DNA of 64,000 nucleotides from Castor canadensis (GCF_047511655.1 NC_133392.1:92001042-92065041); one strand, 5' to 3'; shown: positions 22,046 through 33,315, numbered from the stretch's first letter. Notes: generated from the letters alone by a model not told the origin. Numbers and translations are program-made.

Positions 22046-23604
22046 TAATTCCTTATCAGCAAATTTCTTGGCCAGAGGACTGGGGTGTTATGATTGGTTC
22101 TTTCAAGACCAAGTGCTTATTCTTGTATCTGGAAGAGATATCTGTGATAGCAACATCTTTCCCAAGTCCCCAAATACATGAGTAGAGTAGGGAAGCAATA
22201 CTTTCTTAAAAGAATGGGCATGGATAGAAGCTTGGGTCACGAAATAGTATTTAAAGGGAACAGAATTGGAGAATTTATAGTTATGAGGCCCAGTTAGGAG
22301 ACTAGCCCAAGTTTAAGATGATAGTGTCTTGAATAAAGCTGGTGTCAGTGGGTCAAGAATGGAGGGTCAGCCACAAGTACTCTTATGAAGAAGAGGTTAG
22401 GAAAATGTGGTCTTATAGCTTTCACCAAAGTTAATAAATCTGTAGTAGCTCAACAGATAGCAAATGTCACCCACTTTTTTGGCATGGATACAGCTATTTT
22501 GAGTGTTATTTTATATTCATTCAGAGGTAAATATATACCTACTCACCAATTCTCGGGGTAGAGGTTCTTGGCTTTTTTTTTGTTGTTGTTGTTCAAAGGG
22601 GTCACCACACATATTGTCCCTGCACATGGAGGTGGCAGAAAGCTAGTGACTTGATTACTAAAAATGATCTCTGAGGACAATTTTGGTCTCTGTCTTTGCA
22701 ATGGTAGCATCATTATTTCTTAAATACCAGTCTCTGGCCTCCTTATAAGTAACAGTCAGGTCAGCTTCCACACATAATGGTTCCCACTCAGGCCGTAAAG
22801 CTTTGATATACTTAAACTAGTCTTTCACCAAAAGTTAGCAGTAAACAACTGGCTTATAAAGCTTTCTAAGAGGCAAGAAAACACTCGCTGTGTTGCGATA
22901 ATTATTACTTCTCTCTTCCTGTTGACCCTTGAGGAATATAGGTAAAAAGCAAAGACCCCCTTTCTATATTTCTCCATCTGTTTATTTTGTGCAGTAAATT
23001 GCCAGCTCTTTGTTTGACATAGGAGTAAAACACTGCTTAGCCTCTTATCTGTAATTTTTGAAAGTGCAACCAAGCACATACTCTTTAATTCCAACATAAT
23101 CGAGAATTTACTTTCCACAAACTACATTTCATCTCATTCTCACATGGCTGTTGGTATTTGGAACAGTTTCAAGTTGTTTGAGAATGTGCTTATATCAACA
23201 AAATTGGCAATTCATTTCTGCACAGAGGAAAGGCAGAAAAATGGAAATTCCAGTGAGGTTAATGGGAATCCTACCTATGGCAGACTTGTTCTCCTGGCCT
23301 GTGACACTATTACTCAAAGAATGTTTAATTAGGCAATATATTCATGCCACCAGAGGCTGTGATCCTAGGGTGGTAGGACAAGTGGCTAGGATTCTAGCCT
23401 TTATAAAGGAGAAACCAGTTCCTCATTATTTGTGACCAGTTTGATGATATTAGATAAGCAATCATGCCTTGGAATGGCATTGAGTGGGTCAAGCTGCTTT
23501 CCCAGGGAAATTTAGGAGATGGAATAATTGATTGTGCTCTGACAATTTATGCACTCAGAGATTGTGTGAGATGCTAATAATTCACACATCTGCAATCACC
23601 AGTT
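22046..23604. other. Mostly unassigned sequence
   Basis: The segment 22440-22830 reads like one coherent old element on the minus strand, but I cannot name it. The small overlapping frames at 22825-23435 have no domain. Confidence 0.35.
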
Positions 23605-24450
23605 CTATTTTATTCAACATGTACTTGCTTAGTTTGCCCTTTGTGGCAGGTATCACATAGTGGGCTGAGTACCCAAAGTTTAATAAAATAGGGCCTATTC
23701 ATCTCTCAGTGCAGATTCTGTTGGAAGAGGCAGAATTGTTAATAGGCTACTTTACTACAGCATGGTAAAATCAGTGATAACAATGTGTTATACAGGGTAG
23801 CATGGAATAAGGGAGAACCTGCTCCAGTCTGTAAGAGATAGGGTGGAAGAGGGAGAACCTTCTTGGAGGGGAAGCAACTGTAACTGAATTTCTTAAAAGA
23901 CAATCAGGAGAAGAGTGAAGGCAAAGACTGGGAGGCATGAATGAGCATGGCCTATGTAGAAAGCACCAAAACCCTTGAATTTCTAGTGATTAAAAAGTAG
24001 AGAAAGAGTACAGCTGATGAGGACAGAGACATAGGCAGAGACAGATCAAGAAGCTGCTTGAATGCCACTAGAAGAGAAAAAACTTGGTCCTATAGGCAGC
24101 GGTGAAGCAGAGGACATTAAAGGTCACCAAGAGAGTGACTAATAGGGTTTATTTTGGGTTTGGCAGCCTCGGTGGAATGGATTCGAGGAAGGCAAGACTG
24201 GAGGTAAAGGACAGGGACATTATAGCAGTCTAGGAAAAGAATCATGGGGACCTGGGGAGGAATGACAGGTGAAACAATAGAGAGATTAGGCGGACAAAGG
24301 AAATGTTCTGGGGTTGACCCCAACAGAGTCTGGCTGGAGATAGAGACGTGTATCATGTAGGCTGTGCTTAATGAAGGCTATCTGGTTAAGGCCGGATTAC
24401 ATCCAATTAGCATGTTGATGTGGGTAAGAACAAAAATCTAGGCTCAGGCT
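23605..24450 (+). repeat. Near full-length ancient mammalian interspersed repeat
   Basis: Runs in consensus order from 'ttcaacatgtacttgcttag' through 'cttcttggaggggaagcaactg', 'gaatttcttaaaagacaatcagg', 'catgaatgagcatggcc', 'gcagcggtgaagcag', 'cgaggaaggcaagactggagg' and 'attatagcagtctagg'. The order fits an old non-coding repeat of about 850 bp. The family name is not certain. Confidence 0.5.
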
Positions 24451-25140
24451 TATGAGGAGTGGAGGAAGAGAATGACATGAAAGAGGGGATCTGTGGTACG
24501 ACAGTGCTAGGTAAGCAGAGAGTTGAAGACACTTAAGAATTTCTCGTTGCTCAATCTTCACATCTTGCGCTGTTGCTGAAAAAGGTAGAATTCATTAAAT
24601 CAACAGTATTTACCAAATACCAAGGAGGTATCACATATGTTCTAGATAGTTTGCTTTATTTTTAACATAACTTTCCCAAGGTCGACTTGCAAATGAGTAG
24701 CAAAATGTAAGCTGTAGGGTTGTTGGATTCTGCTTTGTCAAATATTTCCTGGCTCAGCATTGTTTTTAGTTCATTTCTCCTTCTCACTTTAAGATTTTTA
24801 GAACTATACAAAAAGGCAGGCTTCCATCTGAGCATGACATTCAGAAGGGCAATGGCAGAGATGTTCTTGACTGCTGGCGAAATAATGCAACAGAATGAGA
24901 AAAAACATTTTCTTCTTCCATTCCTCACAGTAAGCAGGCTAGACGGTGTGGGAGACTGTGTTTCTCACTGTTTAACAGAAAAGGTTGCTTTTCATTATTC
25001 AGCTGGAGGACGTTTACCTTTCACTGTGCTTCTAGTTCCCATAATGGGAAAATATGTCACACTCTTTCCACACTGCCATGTGAAAACGCATACTCAGATC
25101 AGCTTGGAATATGGTACGGGACACCAAAACCCAATTTACT
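24451..25140. other. Sequence with no recognised element
   Basis: Contains a 152-codon plus-strand frame (24720-25178) that opens with TTG. It has no domain, no codon-level sign of coding, and its end runs into a simple repeat. Confidence 0.4.
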
Positions 25141-25190
25141 TCAGTTATGTGCGTGTATGTGAATGTGCGTGTATGTGAACGTGTGTGTAT
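25141..25190. repeat. Imperfect (GTGTATGTGAAT)n minisatellite
   Basis: Units such as 'gtgcgtgtatgtgaat' and 'gtgcgtgtatgtgaac' follow each other: about three copies of a 16-base unit built from TG steps. Confidence 0.7.
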
Positions 25191-25299
25191 AGTCAGAGAT
25201 GATTTATTATTTAAATACTCTTTTGTCTTTATCCCTTGGCATGCTGAGCAGTGCCCTAAAGTAAAAGAATCATCACAGGTCTGTTGATCAATGAAACCA

Positions 25300-25425
25300 A
25301 TAGGCAGTGGTCACCAGACATTTGCTGAGCAACTTGTTAGACCTCACACTGGGACCTGGGGTAACAAAGATGGATTAGCTCCACTGATAGTCCTTGAATT
25401 ATTCATAGTCTAGTAAGATAATTCA
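25300..25425 (+). repeat. Ancient mammalian interspersed repeat fragment
   Basis: Shows 'acatttgctgagcaacttgttagacc', 'gggacctggggtaacaaagatgga' and 'attcatagtctagtaag', the 5' part of the repeat described at 23605. Confidence 0.45.
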
Positions 25426-26211
25426 TGCAAGTTGAAGTTCTTTGTGAACTCTTATATTCTTTCCTTTAACACCTGGCCCATTAGATTCTGTACATTCCAA
25501 TGTGCAGATAAAAGCAAGATGACAAGATGGCTTATATGAAAACCACAGCATGTGTTGTAGATAGTTGTTGATCTCTTCTCTGCTATACAACCTTTGTTTA
25601 GGAGACTGATCTTCAGTCCCTTTCAGATTTCCATTTAATGCGTGGCTCCTGACTCTGCTCTCTGGGTCCTGGAGCCCAAGACCTTACAGATGAGACATTT
25701 CCTGTTCCTATCTTGGTCCTGCAGGAGTCCCCACTGGAGAAGGGCTGGGAATATCTATGTTTCTAAGGAAACATAAACATCAGTAATCTTACATCAAATC
25801 TTAGTATAATCACTGCATTTGAGCACTTGTAATTTTAGGATGGCCAATGTCTTCTTAATTAGTAAAAGACATTTTTAATATAATACAGCTAGCAATATGC
25901 CCTATTCTTCTTGTAGCTAAGTGTTTATGTATATGGATTTGTTTTTATGGTTAAAAGTCTTGTAATTACATTCTCTTCATGCTCACAAAATGCCATTTGG
26001 CTTAAAGAACTGATGTTTTGTCTGGTAACTTCCACATGACATCTGCTCCCACTACCCTTCAAACTACTGCATTAATTTGCTAAACAGTTATCTCTCTGCA
26101 CTTGCCTTGTAGAAACCCATCTTTTGGTAATTCCCCTTTCCCCAAGTCTCAGCAGACTTACAGAAAAACCCCAGCCTGTTCCATTTGGCAATATCATTGT
26201 TTCCACTTGGC
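25426..26211. other. Sequence with no recognised element
   Basis: No gene or named repeat. Confidence 0.35.
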
Positions 26212-26425
26212 TTCATGGGGTAGGGATTAAGCATGTGCACTTTAGAGTCCACCAGGCCCTGGTCTGTGTCCCAGTTACAGAATGTGATAGATGTGACTGT
26301 GAACAACATACATCACCTTTCTATGCTAGGCTTCCTCATTAAAATGAATAAACTAATGTCAACCATGTTGTAGTATTATCAAAAATAATACTGTAAGTGT
26401 CTGGCCCAGAATAAATGTTTATTCT
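26212..26425 (+). repeat. MIR SINE remnant
   Basis: Shows 'gggtagggattaagcatgtgcactttagagtc' at the 5' end, 'taggcttcctcattaaaatg' in the middle and 'gtctggcccagaataaatgttta' at the 3' end, which spans most of the MIR consensus. Confidence 0.7.
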
Positions 26426-26459
26426 TCTTTCTTTGCTTGATAATGTTATAATTTTCTTG

Positions 26460-26625
26460 ACACAGTGGGACACACACAAGCTTGGAAATCAGACAAACTT
26501 GTTCACCTATGCCACTGGACAAGCAGTTGCCTTTTTGAGTCTCGGTTTCCTCATTTGTTAAATGGAAATAACAACACCTTACTGTGCTGGCATGCTCTGA
26601 CAAAGAATAAGACAAAATATGTAGG
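26460..26625 (+). repeat. MIR SINE remnant
   Basis: Shows 'cttggaaatcagacaaacttg', 'tatgccactggacaagcagttgcc' and 'gtctcggtttcctcatttgttaaatgg'. It is a second MIR in the same orientation, right after the first. Confidence 0.78.
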
Positions 26626-26929
26626 GAAAATCGTGGTGCATCAAATCATATCATGAACCTTGCCATGTCTCAATCCCACATTCAAAGCATCCTTTCTTAT
26701 CAGCAGTCTTTTACCCAGTCTATAGGTATATTTGGTATCATAGAGGGTTTTACATAGAGTAAAACTGGGACTGTGAGCTAGTTACTAATTATTACTAATT
26801 ATTTCTCCTTAGGTGCATGTATATATGTTTAAATTGAGCATATTTTGTCTCTAGACATGCTAGAGATTGTCTCTAGTTTATATCATTTTTTTTTTGCCTA
26901 TCTTGAAGAACTGCTGCAAGTATGCCCAG

Positions 26930-27290
26930 TACATACATGGATTCATTCGCTCACTCAGCAATGTCAATTATACATCTGTTATGTGGTGGGCAGTGCAATA
27001 GGTATGTGGGGTAATCAATGAAAAAAACCACACAAAGATGTCTTTCCTTGTGAAGCTTGCATTTCATTGGGAAGAGACAGACAATAAAAGTAATCATATG
27101 TTATCTAGAATGTTACTGGTTGTGTTAGATAGGTTTCATGGAAAAAAAATAGAGAGTAAGAAAGGCTAAGGGAATCAGGAGTCTAGAGTGGAATGGCAAT
27201 TTTAAATAGAGTGGTTAGGAGTGAACTTAGTGAGAAGGTAACATTTAGACAAACATTTTGAATAAAGTGTACTTGGAAGCAATTTGAAGA
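26930..27290 (+). repeat. Ancient mammalian interspersed repeat fragment
   Basis: Shows 'cattcgctcactcagcaatg', 'ttatgtggtgggcagtgcaatagg', 'ccttgtgaagcttgcatttcattgggaag'. The same family as at 23605, diverged. Confidence 0.5.
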
Positions 27291-27489
27291 GTATATCTCT
27301 TTTTTTCTTAACTGCATCAAAACTGGGCATTTTCAATTTGACTACTTTATAAAATAAAGATCTTCCCATGAACCCATCTTGCTTTGGCTTCACTTGGGTG
27401 TCACATTGCCATTGCCTCTGTTGGTCTTATTTTCCAGCTCTGGTTCTCTGCAATTGCTATAACCACATCATGAAATTATATTCCAAAAA

Positions 27490-27865
27490 AGAGGATTGGA
27501 CTATGTATCATTCCTCCTTAAAATGTTCAATGGCTTTCCATTGCTGTCTGAGTCAAGACCGTACTCCTTGACAGGAATGCTGTCTCCATGGGATGCATCT
27601 CCATCCTCCTCTTACACTATATCTCTCTTTGAAGACCAAACTCCATCCATTCTGGGCTTCCTGATCCACTCTTTTCCTTTGCCAGTATTCCCACAGGAAG
27701 CATGCTTTCTGACAGTATATATTTGATAGACATTGGGCTCATCTTTCAAAGCCCAGCTTGATTGCTGCCTTCTTTGTACAGCTTTCCTTATGACTTCCAA
27801 GAAAAGTTCATTGCTGTACATACTTTTCAATTTCTGTTCCCTGAATGTTGAGGCCCACCTTCTCT
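27490..27865 (+). repeat. L2 LINE remnant
   Basis: Follows the L2 3' region: 'aatggctttccattgctgtctgagtcaagacc', 'gcttcctgatccactcttttcc', 'caaagcccagcttgattgctgcc', 'tacagctttccttatgactt'. The short frames at 27368-27726 fall in this repeat and are not genes. Confidence 0.65.
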
Positions 27866-27979
27866 TGAAATGATAATAGTTTTTTTACAGAAGATCATTC
27901 CAATTAACATGGGTTCATCTCAGAGTTTTGTATTCTGCTTGGCCCATAGTGTTAATCTTGCTCATTTAAATTAACCAGA

Positions 27980-28150
27980 TTGAACAAGCCACATACCATC
28001 TTTGAGTCTCAGCTTCTTTACCTTAAAATAAGTTAATGACACATTTTTAAGTAATAACAGGCAAAGATTAAATGAGATTGAGACTATCCATCATTTGAAT
28101 AATTCTTGTTGTGGCTGGTATATAATATGTCTTCAGTAAATGTTTGTAAA
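27980..28150 (+). repeat. MIR SINE remnant
   Basis: Shows 'gaacaagccacataccatctttgagtctcagcttctttacc', 'aaatgagattgagac' and 'cttcagtaaatgtttgtaa'. Confidence 0.65.
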
Positions 28151-28324
28151 TCTTTGTTTTCTCAGTTACCTTTTAATATAATGGGATCCCACCACCCATC
28201 CTCTTATTCTTTTTCATTGCATAATAGCTTCATAATTGTCACCATTCTTTCTTGCTTTGTTGAGCAAAGCCCACTTTTGGTTTTCTCTTCTTAAATGACT
28301 TTCACAAGTTCTCTTTATTTTTTT

Positions 28325-28915
28325 AAATTAATATATTTTAGCGCAGTAGTAGGGTCACAGCAAAATTGAATGGGAAGTACAGAGAATTCCTACAAACCTG
28401 TCCCTCCCACCCAGACACCCTGTCTCACCATCACCATCCTGCATCAGTGAGGCACATTTGTTACAGCTGATGAACTGGCATTGTCGAGTCATTATTAGCC
28501 AACGTCCATAGTTCACGTTAGAGTGGCTCGTTCTGTGAGTTGTATGGTCTATGCTCACTACAGGTGTTACACATTCTATGGTTTGGGAAAGTGGATAATT
28601 CCACAGGGTTGTGCACTTTGTGGATTGTACACCTTTAGGCTTTGACAAATCCATTTCAGGAATTCACATCAGTGCCCCAAAAAGTCTCTCGTGCTCCACC
28701 TATTCAACCTTCCCTCTCCCTGAAGCTCAGGAAACCAAAATATTTTTACTTTCTCCACAGTTGCCATTTCTTGAGTGTCACATCAATGGAATCTGATAGA
28801 ATGTAGACCTTTCAGATTGACTTCTTTCACTTAGCACTCTGTAAGATTTCTCCATGTTTTTACATAGTTTGATAGCTTACTTCTTTTTCCTGGTGAATAA
28901 AATTCTATTATACAA
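28325..28915 (-). pseudogene. Old L1 (L1M-type) 3' part, segment 1
   Basis: The plus strand carries the reverse complement of an old L1 3' end: 'attcctacaaacctgtccc', 'gaggcacatttgttacagctgatgaa', 'cctattcaaccttccctctcc', 'ttcagattgacttctttcacttagca'. It is interrupted at about 28916 by an insertion and resumes at 29394, 30104 and 30381. Confidence 0.75.
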
Positions 28916-29393
28916 TACAACTTTTTGAGCCCTGGCTAAGAGACCGGTAAGTTGTCCTTCTTTAGTAGCCAAGTAAGTCTATAAACCCAGTCATCTTCCT
29001 TTTTAGCTTCTTATACACTATACCATTATATACCCACCCTATTCACCCAAGGCCAATACTTACCCTATTTACCCCAAGGCCAGGTATCAAACAAACAGCC
29101 ACACCTGTATGTCCCAGAGCCCTCTGCAATTATTTTGACTACTCAGTCCTTAGCCTGTTTGCCCACTTTGCCCATTCCTCCATGTGGAAATCATAGGCAT
29201 TTGTGCACAGTTCCTTTTCTGCTTCTGCCTGAGAGTGATTCTAGGGTTTACCATGAATGGCCCTATGTGATATGTTGCTTCTCCCCAAAGAACTGAATAT
29301 AACAAGATTTAGAACTCTTCCTTCTCTCTTGATCTGTGTCTGGCCTCAATACACCTGACCTATGGTAATATGGGCAAAATGTAATGTTTTCCT
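28916..29393. mobile_element. Insertion within L1, possible solo LTR
   Basis: The flanking L1 sequence ('gtgaataaaattctattatacaa' and 'gtaccatagtatatttttccactc') would be continuous without it, so this ~480-bp piece is an insertion. It starts near TG ('tgagccctggctaag') and is LTR-like in length, with 'ctctcttgatctgtgtctggcctcaataca' near its right end. I cannot define a clean TSD or a family. Confidence 0.45.
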
Positions 29394-29726
29394 GTACCAT
29401 AGTATATTTTTCCACTCACCGATTGAAAGTCATCTGGGAAGCTTCCAAGTTGTGGCAAAATTATGAATAGAACTGATATAAACATTCATGTGCAGGCTTT
29501 TGAGTGGACTTAAGTTTTCATTTCCTTTGAGTAAATGCCAAGAATTGCTGGCTTTTATGATGAGCACATTTCATTTTGTAGGAAATCACTAAACTGTTTT
29601 CCAAAATGTTTACCATTTTTCCTTCCCATCAGCAATGAATGAGAGTTCTTGTTGCTCTATAAGCTTGCCAGCATTAAGTATTGTCAGTGTTTAGGAATTT
29701 AGCTATTCTAATAGATGAGAAGTGGT
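29394..29726 (-). pseudogene. Old L1 (L1M-type), segment 2
   Basis: Reverse complement of ORF2 C-terminal sequence: 'gcttccaagttgtggcaaaattatgaat', 'cattcatgtgcaggcttttgagtggac', 'cccatcagcaatgaatgagagttc', 'tgccagcattaagtattgtcagtg'. It ends where the next LTR is inserted. Confidence 0.78.
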
Positions 29727-30103
29727 TGTCATGGTTTGGATGTTGAATGTCCCCAAAGGCTCTTATGTGAAAGGCTTGCTCCCTAGGGTAGAGTTTGGGA
29801 GGTGATGGGATCCTGGAAGGTGGTTTGAATGGGACTCCTTGGAACTTCTCTGAAGAAGATTGTTATAAAAGCCTGGATTTGGTCTACCCACTGTTCTTCT
29901 GCTCCTCCCTTAAGATGTAATCACTGTTTGCTCCTGATGTAAGTTCCCTCTCCATTGTCATCCACCATGTGCCATTAGGTGATGTAATTGAGCCTGCTCC
30001 ATGTCATCTGGACTGTGAACTTCACAACTGTGATCTAAATATACCTTTTCTTTTTATGTTAACTGTCTCAAGTATTTTGTTATCGTAATGCAAAGCTAAT
30101 TCT
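29727..30103 (+). mobile_element. Solo LTR, ERVL-MaLR-like, inserted in L1
   Basis: Starts 'tgtcatggtttggatgttgaatg' and runs through 'ttgggaggtgatgggatcctgg', 'ggaacttctctgaagaagattg' and 'ccaccatgtgccattagg' to 'ttaactgtctcaagtattttgttatcgtaatgcaaagc'. It is flanked by GTGGT (29722-29726) and GTAGT (30104-30108), a 5-bp TSD with one change. LTR only; no viral genes. Confidence 0.78.
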
Positions 30104-30254
30104 GTAGTATCTCATTATTGTTTTAATTTGCAATTCCCAAAGGACATGATGGGAATCATGCAAGTGTTTATTTTCTATCTGTATATCATCTTTGGTGAGG
30201 TGTCTGTTCAGAGCTTTTGTCCATTTTAAATTTGATTGTTCATTTTCTTTAATT
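30104..30254 (-). pseudogene. Old L1 (L1M-type), segment 3
   Basis: Continues directly from segment 2: 'agtatctcattattgttttaatttgcaattccc', 'tttggtgaggtgtctgttcagagcttttgtccatttt'. Cut again by a SINE. Confidence 0.8.
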
Positions 30255-30380
30255 AAAAAAAAATTTTTTTGAGACAAAGTCTCACAATATAGCTCAGGCT
30301 GGCCTACAACTTGTGAATCTCCTGCCTCAGCTTCCTGAGTGCTGGGACTAAATGTATGTACCACCACACTCAGTTTGTAT
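30255..30380 (-). mobile_element. B1-like SINE monomer
   Basis: Reverse complement of a 7SL-derived unit: 'ttgagacaaagtctcacaatatagctcaggctggcc', 'ctcctgcctcagcttcctgagtgctggga', 'accaccacactcagtttg'. No tRNA-like half, so a B1 monomer rather than the chimeric SINE. The 95-codon minus frame across it (30080-30367) is a repeat artefact. Confidence 0.85.
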
Positions 30381-30470
30381 TGCTCATTTTTTTTTTAAGT
30401 TTTAAGAATCCTCATGTGTTTGGATGAAAGTCAAATATGTCTTTTATGCATATGTTCTTTTTAGACTGCT
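30381..30470 (-). pseudogene. Old L1 (L1M-type), segment 4
   Basis: Short resumption of the L1 after the SINE ('gtattgctcatttttt', 'aagaatcctcatgtgtttgga', 'atatgtcttttatgcatatg'), then it fades out. Confidence 0.55.
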
Positions 30471-30599
30471 GATATTCATAGATTTATTATTGTACTGGGG
30501 AGTGTGTTGTAAATGTTTTAGTTTATATAAATGGCTATTTTTAAAAGTATTTATTAAAACAAAACATTGAGGGCTGCTAACTACTAAACATCTATTGCC

Positions 30600-30900
30600 A
30601 TTTAACAGATATCAACCAACAAATCAATCAAATACTTATGTCATGCTTTCCTAGATTCATGCGAGATGACATAAAAGTAAAAGGCCTGGTCACTCTTTTC
30701 AAAAATGTCACAGCCTATTTTGAGAAATAATTTTTTTAAATGTAGGTCTGGCTTTATGGTACTAACTATAAGTACAATAGAAATTCATAGTCCAGGCATC
30801 ATTGTGGACAGAATTATTGAGAAAAGTTTCATGGATGGCATAAAGGCTGACCTTGACCTAGAAAGTCAGTAACTTGTGGACAAGTGGCAAAGAATAAATG
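30600..30900 (+). repeat. Ancient mammalian interspersed repeat fragment
   Basis: A diverged member of the old repeat at 23605: 'caaatcaatcaaatacttatgtcatgc', 'gaaaagtttcatggatggcataaaggctgacc'. Confidence 0.35.
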
Positions 30901-31189
30901 TAATGTGCTGGGCAGAGTACCTTACATTGATGTGCCTGAAGCATTATAAACCTGTAATGTTTTTTATTACATGGCTAGCCACTCAAGAAGTCAAAGCAGA
31001 CAGTTTCATCCTAAGTGATCGATTTGAAAAGGTCACCAGGACTCAATTCTAGTATAAAAATATCACTTGTGCTATCTGTAGACTCCTACCATGCCACAAT
31101 AGATATTTATTCATTTGACTCTAGAAAACATTTAATCTTTAAGATGCAAGGAAATGCATCTATAGAATGAAGAGGTGGTTATAAATAAA

Positions 31190-31340
31190 GTGTTCATTCA
31201 TTCACTTCTGTAATCTCTTATTTGCTTATGTAACAAATATATATTGTGTCCTTATTCCATGGTAAGCATTATGCTAAATCCTGGGCATAAAAGATGAACC
31301 CTTACCTAAAGTCACTCAGGACCAGTGACCCCATATGCAC
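31190..31340 (+). repeat. Ancient mammalian interspersed repeat fragment
   Basis: Shows 'gttcattcattcacttctg', 'aacaaatatatattgtgtccttattccatggtaagcattatgctaaatcctgggcataaa', the 5' part of the same old repeat. Confidence 0.5.
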
Positions 31341-31933
31341 CAATGACCATGATTTAATGTGATTCATGGCACATTAAAAGAAGAGTGACAGAGGACTATG
31401 AAGGCCATGGGAACAATGTGAAACTTTAGGGAGAGTTGACTGAGTAACAGAAGAGAGAAGAGAACTTCTTTTTCTTTGTCTTTCCCCGTCACTTTCCCTC
31501 TTGAACAATTTCCCACAAAGCCTTTGGGGAGTAAGCAGAGTGAGTTCCTCAGTGTACAATGAGAGGTAGCCTTCATAGTTTCTCTAATGAGATATCCATG
31601 CAGGTTGGTTGTGGTCTGGCATTGAGTGTTGGGGCCTAAATAGTATGAGAAGGACTGCCCTGCAGGAAAGCATCTCAATGTAGATAGTCAAAGCTCAAGC
31701 ATAGGAAGCGGGTGTCTGAGTAAGCAGACAGCACTTGTGCATGGAGACAGACCAAATAAGTTAAGTATATGAAGACTAATGTGAGGCAGATTTTCACTGC
31801 TAGAGAAGGTAATTCCACATATGGAAATGAGAAAATAAGAATGCACAATGTAGTGTTGTTTTAGAATTGAAGTTATCAGTGGAAACTCGTGATTTTTTCT
31901 CATCTATATAAATTCACAGAAATGGAAGAGTGA
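31341..31933. other. Sequence with no recognised element
   Basis: Minus-strand frames of 104 and 61 codons overlap each other at 31364-31678 in different phases and show no domain. I do not call a gene. Confidence 0.4.
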
Positions 31934-31936
31934 TCT

Positions 31937-31978
<42 letters not shown>
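31934..31978. repeat. (CT)n microsatellite
   Basis: About 22 CT units with one early interruption. Long enough to be length-variable between individuals. Confidence 0.95.
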
Positions 31979-31982
<4 letters not shown>

Positions 31983-32480
31983 CCAGACTTTGACAGTGAC
32001 AGTGCTTGAGAGCAGTGACAAGCCAATTGCAATGAGCACAAAAACCACTCACATCTCTGGCTGATTCAATAGCTAGGGCAGGGCAATTAAAGATGAGCTG
32101 GCATCATCTTAGGTTAGGAAGCAATGAGATGCCAAAAGGACATGGAATCTACCTAGAAGGAGCTTCCATTGGTCATTTTGGGGGTATTTTGAGCATCAAG
32201 ATAATCAAAAAGAGTAATGGATAACTTTTTGAATAAAATAAGAATCCATATACTGTTGCAAATAATTGAATAAATACATTGAAAGTCAGATGGGGAATGG
32301 TACAGAAACATAGGCTGAAGGTATTCTCTAATACTTATTAATTACAAAAGGAAAAAAGTAATTGTCCAGTGGCAGAAATCACCTTAACTTATCAACAATG
32401 TTAACATCACCAGAAATGGGAAAAATCCTATACCGCATGGTGCGATACAATGAGTCACACACAGCATCATTTCTGAAATA
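31979..32480. other. Sequence with no recognised element
   Basis: No gene or named repeat; the 3' part may belong to the old repeat that follows. Confidence 0.35.
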
Positions 32481-32911
32481 CTCTTGCTAAAAGTTTAAGA
32501 AGCTGACTCTAATAATGGAGAAGCATCAGGCAAAAATAAGCATTTGACAAAAATTGACCTGTGCTCATCAAAAGCATTGAGGTCATGAAAGTCAAGAAAA
32601 CACTGAGGAACAATTCTGCATTGACTGACACTATGGCAACAAAATGCATTGTAGGAGTTTGGACTGGAACTTTCTACTGTAAAAGGCATTTTATGGAAAC
32701 TGAAGAAACTCGAATGGGATCTATGGATTACATGGTAGTGATGTATCAATGTTAATTTCCTAATTTTGAAGGTTGTACTTGATAATATAGGAGAAAATAT
32801 TTTTTATAATTTAGTGTAACTAACTTTCTTTATAAGGCATGTATACCACAATATTTTGGGGTTAGAAACTTACACTCAAATGGTTTAAGGAAAACAATTG
32901 TTGTACTGATT
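32481..32911 (+). repeat. Ancient mammalian repeat, 3' end
   Basis: Matches a known old repeat order: 'gaggtcatgaaagtcaagaaaacactgaggaac', 'ctgacactatggcaacaaaatgcat', 'atgtatcaatgttaatttcctaattttg' and 'aaacttacactcaaatggttt'. The family is not assigned. It is broken by the next LTR. The ORF-like stretch 32561-32755 lies in it and is not a gene. Confidence 0.55.
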
Positions 32912-33315
32912 TGCTATGATTTGGATGTGGTTTGTCTCCACCAAAACTCCTATTGAAATCTGATTTCTAAAGTGATGATTTTGAGAGGTATTGGGGCTTT
33001 TAAGAGGGATTAATGCTTTTCTTATAGGGTTGTGTTCTTGCTCTTGTGGTTTCTGCAAGAGAGGGTTGTTACAAGGCAAACATGGAACTCCCCTTGGTCT
33101 CTCTCTTACACATGCCATTGTTCCACATTTACTTTGCTTCCCTTCGTGCTTTTCTGCCATGAGTTGAAGCACAGCATGAGGACCACCCTAGAAGCCAAGC
33201 AAAGGCCAGTGTCATGCTCTTAGACTTCCAGAAATGTGGCCTAAATAAACCACTTTTTTTTATAATGTGTCCAGCCACAGACACTTTGTTAGAGCAACAA
33301 AAAATAGACTAAGAC
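32912..33315 (+). mobile_element. Solo LTR, ERVL-MaLR-like (MST-like)
   Basis: Begins 'tgctatgatttggatgtggtttgtc' and continues 'gattttgagaggtattggggctttt', 'gtgttcttgctcttgtgg', 'gaagccaagcaaaggcc', 'gcctaaataaacc', ending 'gttagagcaacaaaaaatagac'. This is the MaLR LTR layout, with a polyadenylation-type 'aataaa' at 33243-33248. No internal region. Confidence 0.75.

Noticed and set aside
24720..25178. 152-codon plus-strand open frame
   Set aside because: It starts at TTG, has no recognisable domain, overlaps a minus-strand frame and ends in a simple repeat.
25141..25190. CRISPR-like or satellite array
   Set aside because: Only about three imperfect units of TG-rich sequence with no spacers; a small minisatellite explains it.
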